From contig NC_030820.1 of assembly GCF_001704415.2 (NCBI RefSeq), positions 46,172,036-46,236,035 of the forward strand: DNA of 64,000 nt, given 5' to 3'. This document shows, piece by piece, positions 49,301-58,300 of the stretch (position 1 is the first letter of the stretch; every line of letters begins with the position of its first letter). Source of the stretch: Capra hircus (lineage: Eukaryota > Chordata > Mammalia > Artiodactyla > Bovidae). The position numbers and the translations under genes were made by a program. The notes below the pieces were generated by a model that did no database searches, was not told the origin of the DNA, and worked only from the letters and a program-made list of their open reading frames with translations.

Positions 49301-52300
49301 GTCAGCCACTGTTTTGCACCTCATAAAATATCAACACTGCTCACATTTCTTTGCATGAATGGAAAATTTTTGTCAAGGCATTTCCAAGAAAAACTAAACT
49401 GTAAGTCAAGTTACCTTTCTGTGCAGCTTCCTAATAAGCAGCCTTGAGCAAGAAAAAGGGAGTGTGCTGGTGGATGCTTTTGAGTCCACCTCAAGGGGTG
49501 GGACAGAAGGTGGGGACAAGATCAGGAATCTGTCGCAGAACTTCAGCTCCCAAAGGGGTCCCTCATGTGCCTGAGGGGGAGAGAATTCTGTCGTTTTTCT
49601 ACAGGTGTCCCCAGTGATTGGGTGGTTTCTCTGTGTGGTTGTGGAGATGCCCATGCATTGCTGTTTCTTTGACATGATAATAGAGTGACTCTGGTACAAA
49701 GAGTCCTTTTATAAGTGGCTAGAGGTGCTTGTGGATGTGTCTGCTTGTTCTCAGTGGTGCCTGCCAACGTGCATTTGCTCACAACATGTGAGAGAGCTGG
49801 GGAGAGTTGTGGGTGGGAAACCAGGAGCCCCCGCCTGGCCTGGCCATGTGTGTTCTTCTTGCCTGCTGAGTTCGCATGTGAGAGCGTGTTGGGGGCAAGG
49901 CTGCGGAGGGGCCTGGCGTGCCATGCCAGCCAGTCACACCCGGGTGGTGTGCCCCACCACGGATGGGTTGCCATGGTGCCATGTCTGATGAGCATGATGT
50001 GGGAAGTGGTCCTGGTGGCATGTGGTGGGTGGAGGCCAGCGAGGCAGCTGAATATCTTGCAGTGGCCAGGACAGGCCTCTGCCGCACAGCAGATGACCAG
50101 AATGGCAGCAGTGCTGAGACTAAGAAGCACTTTGTTCCCCTGAATGCTTTGTTCTGCTTCACTCTTGGTGGTGCCTCCTGCCCCTGGAACCCTCATTTTA
50201 GACCCCGCTGTTCACAGGGACTCCCAGGAGACAGCCCATCTAGTAGCAGAGAGAACCACTGGCCCCCAAGAAACTCCAGCCCCCTGCAGCAGAGGCCTAT
50301 TCAGACATCTTCAAGATGGAGACCCTTAGCGCTGAAGAGATTAAGTGACCTCTTTCGGGGGCATAACATTTCCAAACATAACTAGTAAGCTTTAAAAAGA
50401 AATTTGCTTTACTCCCTACAAAAATTATTTGAAGATAATTTTATGTTGGGTTGGCCCAACACGGTCATTGGGGTTTTTCCCTAAGATGCTGTTGTGGGCG
50501 CGCCGGATACAGAACACCATCAGCACACTTAACGCAGGGCTGCCTGGTGGACCAGACTAGGCTCCATCGGCTTCTCTTGGTGTGAGTGGCGCTTGTCCTC
50601 CAGGTCACCAGTGACCACTGGAGTGGCCATCAAGAGACAGGTGCCCCTCCTGACCAGCGCCAAGACACGCCACACTGGCTGTTCTCCATGGCTCTGAAGT
50701 GACCAGCTCCTGACAGCACTTGTGGGGCAGAAGGTGTGCTTTCCTGACTGTGCCATGTCCTGGGAGTGCTGGGTGACGGTGTGCAGTCAGGAGAGAGCCT
50801 CCCTGTCTGTGGTTCACAGGCGGTGGACAGAGCTGCCCTCCCGCCCCAGCCTACGCCCTCTTATCTCCCACAAGCTTCCTGGGTTTCTGTGAGCCCCTAT
50901 CCCTCTCATATGTCCCTCTCATATGTGCTGCACGCGTGTGCATCTCTCTCAGCTCTTCCAGGAGACACAGCTCTGCCTTCTTCTAGGGATGGTTTTTTCT
51001 TTGCTCTTGTGGATATTCTCAAGTGGGTGAAAGACCCCCCCAACCCCCGCCATGTGGCATTTGCTGACAAGACAGGATCACCCCTGAGTGGTCCTGGTGC
51101 CCCTTCCTGCTTGCCTGGAGTCACTGACACAGAGCACTGTTCCATGGTGGCCAGAGAAGAAACTCTTTGTCCGCCCTGCACGCTTGCCCAGGTCCCTGCC
51201 ACCACTCAGCAGGGGGGAGGCCGCAGGGAAATTCTTAGCAGGAGAGTTTCCGTATTTCAGATAAGATCCACCTGCGCAGCAGGGACAGGAGACAAGATGA
51301 ACTCCGAGGGCAGGATGAGGACGGGAGGCTGGTTGCCCTGAAGCAACTAGAGAAACAACATAATTTTATACCTGAAGCAACTAGAGAAAGAAGGACAAAC
51401 AAAACCCAAAGTTAATACCAGAAAGAAAGCATACAGATCAGAGCAGAAAAAAAAACAAAGTAGTAGTAAAGATGAATAAAACTAAAAGGATGGTTCATTG
51501 ACAAGACAAATAAAATTGATAACTTTTAGCCCAGATTTATCAAGGAAAAAAGAGAAATCAAATTGATAAAATTAGAAGTGAGGGGGTTCCCTTCCACTCC
51601 ATTTTCCTGAAGTAAAAGTTGTCTGTAGATGATTGGTCAGCATCACACTCTGAGAGTAAGATGGAGAGAACTGAACCCAGTCATGGGATAAAGTAATACA
51701 GCTGAGGAGGGCTCAGTGGGCTGGGTTGTGACTGGCACCAGGGTCCTCCACAGTTCTTGAGTACCTCACCAGCAAATAGTTCTTAGATTGAAAAGCACTT
51801 CTTTCCAGAAAGGAGATTTTGCTGTCCTCTCCAGTGTGCCTGGCTGAGGTGGTGGATGCTGTGCTGTGGGGCCTGCAGCCCCCTGTGTTTGCAGGGGACA
51901 GGCCCAAGAGGTCTCCTGTCACAGGAGTGGTGGCCCTTTGAGGAATGCAGCTTAATCCTCACTCTCCCTTTTCTGCGCACGCTGTGTTGACCCCGTCACA
52001 TCAATGCAGAGTCGTCTGTGACGTTTGTGGGTTGATAGGTGGGGCTGCGTCTCCATACTCTGGTGGCCTGGGTGGTGGCCCCCACTGTCTCCTCTCTGCC
52101 ATTGACTGCTTCCTCTTTGACTTCTCAACTCCCTTTGCATTGGGTAATGCTTGTCAACAGAGCTAATGTGCCTATCAAACTGCTGGGCGTTGACCCAAGT
52201 CCTAGATGTGGAGGAGGGAGCCAGGGTCCAGAGCACACAGTAACACCTTCTGTTTTTCTTTGTAGAGTACGCTTAGTGGAAAGAGGCTCTCCTCATAGTT

Positions 52301-55300
52301 TGCCCCTGATGGAGTCAGGAAAAGTAAGTACAGAAGAAAGGCATGTGCATATACATTTGAACACAAGTCTCAGTTTGGGGGCTTTGGAAAGTTAAGAAGT
52401 ACATGGAAGACTATTTCCAAAAAAAAGTTTTCTTAAAGTAATATGTCAAGTCCAGAGTTGGACACAACTGAGCAACTGAACTGAACTGAATATATCAAGT
52501 GGTTTTGACCATGAGCACAGAAAGTCAAAGGAAGCCCCAGGGCCATGGCGCCTTCTCTCTTGTTCTGTTCTGTGTGGCTTCCGCTCCCACAGGTGTCTCC
52601 AGGTCTACAGCAGCTTTTCCAACTCCAGCCCTTCCTAGCATTCCACCCAGAGGAGGAGCAGCAGGAAAAGGAGGAGGCTGCAGGGACGGCTCCTCAGCCT
52701 ATTCACTCACACTTAGCACCTCTGGGCATGGTTACCCCACCTGACAAAGGCAGGCTGGCAGTGTCATCGGTACATTGGGTCCAAATGTCCATGGGCCTGG
52801 CCAGCAGGCAGAGCTTGTTTACTGTGGAACTAGACAAAGGCTGGTTATGACAGCTAGTCGTTCCTGCCGTGTCATTTATAGAACTAAAGTGCAAGGAATG
52901 TATTTAAACCTGAATGAATACTCTTTTCCCCCCGGCCCCTATTGTCAGATCTCTTCTCCACTTAACGTGATTCTAGAGGCATGTGGTTTGGGACCTTTTA
53001 CAGTCTGTGTCTTCACGGCTGACTGGTTAGAGTTCTTGGTACTGTTTTTTTAAGGTGGGATTCAGCACTTCCCACCCACCCAGCTCGACCTGGTGGGCCA
53101 TTCACCAGACATGCTCCCATAGCTCTCACCACAGGTGTGTTGCCTTACCTCAGCTGCACAGTTAGTAGCTGAACCAAGAGGGGCTCCAGTCTAAATTTCC
53201 AGAATCAGCTTTTGATTCTTTCCATGGTTCCAGTGGAATTCAGAGCATTTCTGAGCTAAACGTCCATTAAGAAGGAGGTACTCAGTATCAACGTTGTGCT
53301 ATTGTCAGCCAACAGGCAAAGTGGGCATTGTGGCAGAGGAGGGGCAGGGCTGCAGGGACGTCGTCCACTTGGTGCGGCAGACGCTCTGGTGGGACTGCTG
53401 CCTCTTCTGGACACCACAAAGCAGCTCCGCTAGTTCTACTTTGCAAGCATCAAGCTTGTTAAATTATATCATCTGTCATGTTTCTGTTCAAAGTCTCACT
53501 TTTAGGATCATTTTAACACAGGCTCTTTTATTGTAAATAATTACAGTGAAATGTCATTGATTTTCTGTCATTATGTGATACTGTGGTATGCAATTTTGAT
53601 TTAAAGCCATTCACTTTCTAAACCATTTTAATAGCGAAAACACGCACTTGGCATCTGCCTGTCTGCCACTAATAAGACTGTTCCTTCCCACATAGATACT
53701 TCCAGGGGTGCGGATCATCATTGCCAATCCAGAAACGAAAGGACCCTTGGGAGACTCACACCTGGGCGAGGTGAGAAATGGGATGGGTGTCTGTGAAGGT
53801 TCAGGATTATGAGGTGGTGTTTACTTAGCGAGTATCACATTTCTCTCCAAAACATTTAGCAAAGAGGAAACTTCCTGTGTATGGGCAGAGTTTCCTTGTT
53901 TTTCAGCTCTCCATTTGAGTTCCATGTGCCTGCTTCACAGCAGAGAAGTCTTTCATGGGGAACATGATAGAGAATGTGCAGAGGGAATCTTGCCAAACCC
54001 AGAATCATAGCAGCACCAACAACCATGGCAGGCAGGCTGGGACACGACGGTGTTTGTCTGGGTCAGAAAGTCACTTTTACTCCCTTGTATTGACGATGCA
54101 ACCTACCCAGTGACTCCCCACCCACCCTGTGCCCTGCACACTGCTGGGTGTATGCGCCCGCAGGAGACCCTTCCTGGGCTACTGGCCAGGAGCGCCCCTC
54201 TGCCCTTCCCGTCCACCTCACTCCCTGATTAACTTGCTTCCAACACATCTGCCTCCCCGTTTTCCCCTCCAAGGCCAGGCCACAGTGTCTGTGACCTGCC
54301 CACAAGGACACTCCTGTAGGTGCCACCCACCCTGTGGTCAGCTGCCTCTCTTCTTCTAACCTATCCTGGTCACACACACAACACTGCCGTTGATGGCACC
54401 TTTAACTCACACACCAGCCCCCCCGCTCTCTAGGGCACCATGCCACACACATGTATGTGTACACAGGGAGGGAGTGGTGTTGAGGCCTGAGTCTCAGCGA
54501 CTGTCACCCCCAGACCCTTTTCCTTCTTGGGCAGTTTACTGGCCCCTCACTCATCTCTCTCCATGTGAAGATCAAAATTGAGATGATGAAATGCTATATG
54601 GACCTTATTTTAAAATGTCCTTTAAATGCACATCTAAGAACGAAAATTAAATGTGATGCCTGCCATCTCTGGCCCCTGCTGTCCCCACAGGGCGCGGCCT
54701 CTCAGAGCTGAGCACTGGGCTGAGGGGCGGAGACCCCTGCACCCTGGCATTGTGCTGGGAACCTGTCTGACAGGTTCTCTTCCTCTCACTTGCTGGAGAC
54801 CCTCATGCCTGGGCTGCTGCCTGGTTTGCCCTGGCAGGTGTGGCTGAGGGCTGCTGGCCAGACCCTTTGTCCCTGACTCAAATAACCATTTCCCAAGATA
54901 CAATGTGCAGGCATTTTTATCCTCCATTTTTTGTTGTTACAATGCCTTTCCCTTCTAGAGTTTTTGTGTTGTGTTATTTTATTACAATATATTCCCCAAA
55001 GTATACAAGCCAGAAAGCTTTTTAACATTTTTCCAGCTTGCTTTTTGGAAACAATCAGTACATTTGAATAAATATAAGGAAACTCTTACAACCTCTTTCA
55101 TTTGATATTCATTTCAAAAGCCCTTGGTTCATCTCCTTTAACAGGATTCTCCGAGATGATGGCTTGGGGGTTTGCTCAGGCACGAGTGTGCTGCCATGTT
55201 TTCATTTCAGCAGACTTTGTGGTGTCTGTGTCTGCCTGGAAACAAGCCATCCTGTTTTTTTGCAGGCCAGGGACAGACAGAATACAATCTGTTGAATTGT

Positions 55301-58300
55301 AAAAGTAGTTTCTGCCCTGGACATCATGTCAAGTTAACTTATGCAGTCCATTTTGCTTCCTTACAGATCTGGGTTCACAGTGCCCACAATGCCAGTGGTT
55401 ACTTCACTATTTATGGAGATGAATCCCTCCAGTCAGATCACTTCAACTCAAGATTAAGCTTTGGAGACACACAGACAGTCTGGGCACGAACAGGCTACTT
55501 GGGATTCCTACGGAGAACTGAACTCACTGATGCAAATGGAGGTGAGAGTTCCCAATAGGAGGCAGGAAGTCCTCAGACACCGAAAACTCGTGTGTGTGTG
55601 GGATCCCAGTCCCAGGAGAGCATGTGTGCTTGCTGCAGGCAGCCTGGAGACAGCCAAGGGTGAGAGAAATGGGGTGGGGCGAGAGAGAGCCCAGGGTGAG
55701 AGAGCCTGCTCAGGCTGTGCACGTCAGCCGCTGAGGATGCACGTCCCATGCTCTGTCCTCCTCTGTGAGCTAGGAACACGTGTGAAATCAGGGCAGGGGC
55801 TGGGGGCTGTGTTGTCTATGATAAGTGCCTATAAGTGCAGCTCACCGGCTTGTCACCAACTGTGGCGCTGTCAGCCCCACCCAGGATCCCCTGAAGCTGC
55901 ATTGTTCTCTTCTGGGCAGGAGGCCCTGGCCTCCAGTGCTCTGGCCCTGCCAGGCGCCCTCAGGGAACAGTAGCTCAGACGGCTAGCACTGGGTGTGGGT
56001 GTGACACAGAACCCACATGTAGGAGCCTGTCTGCTCCTCACATTGCTGATCCTGGAGTCCTCTCTCTACTCCTGAAAACAGAGGCAGGACTTGGGTGTTA
56101 CTCCGGGGCGGGGGGCCTGAGGTTTCTTGTGAGATCTGCCAGCCCCAGAGATTAGTGAGACTTCCAACCCACCTGCCTGGTAGGAGGTGTGCCAACCAGG
56201 CCAGACCAGCAAGAATGCAGAGGAAAAGTACAGAAATATTCTGGTGTTGTATTTTCTTTTATTTTTTTAAGGTTTAAAAAACAAAACATTTATTTAGGAA
56301 GGCTGAAATGATTGTATGCTAATTTGAAACAGGTAAGTTGTGTAAGAACGTTCCATATTTTATATCCTCGAAGGGTTGGATTCCATTTTGTGTGCTGTAT
56401 TCTTTCTTCAGACCTTCTAACTTCAGACTGGTGTTAAGCAGAAGCATGGCTTGCTCCTTTCTGTGGGAGCCCAGCCTCTTCACCCTCACAGAGGGCAGGC
56501 ACGTCTATGCAGGCTGTGGAGTCTCAGCACAGACACATTATAAGGCTGGCAGCTGGTCCACACAGTGTCCTGTTGACTGTGAAGCCTGCTCAGCTTCTCA
56601 CTGCAGGCAAAAGCTCAGAAAACACCTTCCCATCACAGGGATCAGATTGGGGCGGCATTGATCTCGTCGCTGGCTGGCATTGTATTTGCAGTTTGGGGAA
56701 GTCATAGACTGTTTCACTGGAGGGTGCCCTCTGGGATTCCTTGAGGAACTAAGCTTAGTAACACCCAGACCTCAGCACTGGTTCTGCCTGTGGAGTCCGT
56801 GGGCTGGGAGGGTGGGAGGACCCAGCAGCTACAGTCAGAAGTCAGCAAGTGATTGCCTCCGTCTTGTCTGCCTTAGCCTAGAGACGGAGAAGATTTATTT
56901 TCTGGTATTGCACATGTCAGTCACTTCTCATAAACTCACCCTGATGCACTCAGAACCCTAAAGATGAAAGAGGTCTCCTTGTTTCTAAGGAAAGATGGAC
57001 TGCTTGTTGTCATTATCCCAAGGTTTACACAACTGACAAGGATAACTTTACCAATCACATGAACTAAGGGAATCTTTGTTTATGAACATTCTTGGAAACT
57101 CAGCTTTCTTTCCCACTCAGACATGTAGTGATAAGAGAGTTGAATCCTCGTGTGATGGAACCACAGGGAGCTTGGTGTTGCTTTGGCTGTGCTGGGTCCT
57201 CTTATGTGACTCCACTGCATCTCAGGCAGTGCTGCCGAGGGATGTATGTGGAGGCTGCCCCTTGGGCAGAGGGACCGTGCAGGCATGCGGCCAGCCACGT
57301 GGCCACACAGCCCCCACCCCCCACCCCCCACTGCCACACCTCGTCCCTGAGCACCTTGGGCTGCAGTTTCCCTTAGAAGGGAAACCAGATCCTTGCTCAG
57401 GGGTCTTTCTTGTACCTCTCTTCCATGTTTAGGGGTAGCGCTCGTCTTTATTCTTTAAGAGACTTGAGCAGTTTTGCAGTGAAGCTCACATAGTGTCCAT
57501 TCCCCACGCAGAGCGCCATGATGCCCTCTACGTGGTAGGGGCCCTGGACGAGGCCATGGAGCTGCGCGGCATGAGGTATCACCCGATAGACATCGAGACC
57601 TCGGTCATCAGAGCCCACAAGAGCGTCACAGAATGGTGAGGAGCGGGCAGGCAGCCCGAGGGCCAGGATGAACCCGAACCTCTAATGAGCACCCCTGGTG
57701 CAGTTGGTGCTCTTCCTGAGGGTGACGGACAGATGGCTGGGGGGTGTTTCCAAGGAGCTGATTATTTGGTTTTCTGTTACGGAAAGTGTGATGTAGGGTG
57801 AAACACTGTCCACAGGGAGCCTGAACCCAGTGAGCCCTGTGGGAAGGCCTCACCTCCAGGAGAGGCCACGCTTGCCAGCCTCATAGGGTCATCAGTGACA
57901 GGTCACCCATCCCACCACTTGGAGGTGGCCTGGGAGGCCACGCTGTGCCCACCCTGGCCACTGGGTGGCTGTAACTTGCACGTGTCAGTCACTTCTCATA
58001 AACTCACCCTGATGCACTCAGAACCCTAAAGATGAAAGAGGTCTCCTTGTTTTTAAGGAAAGATGGACTGCTTGTTGTCATTATCCCAAGGTTTACACAA
58101 CTGACAAGAATAACTTTACCAATCACATGAACTAAGGGAATCTTTGTTTATGAACATTCTTGGAAACTCAGCTTTCTTTCCCACTCAGACATGTAGTGAT
58201 AAGAGAGTTGAACCCTCGTGTGATGGAACCACAGGGAGCTTGGTGTTGCTCTGGCTGTGCTGGGTCCTCTCATGTGACTCTACCTCAGGCAGTGCTGCCA

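Larger units (their letters stand above)
49072..52265 (+). other. Intron 15 (3.2 kb)
   Basis: It contains a mariner-like end fragment (50444-50496) and an L1 ORF2 remnant (51349-51587). Otherwise unique-looking. The long minus-strand reading frame at 49543-50196 has no recognisable protein character. Confidence 0.7.

Noticed and set aside
49543..50196. A 217-residue minus-strand reading frame in intron 15
   Set aside because: No recognisable domain, GC-rich context, and a competing open frame on the other strand; consistent with chance.
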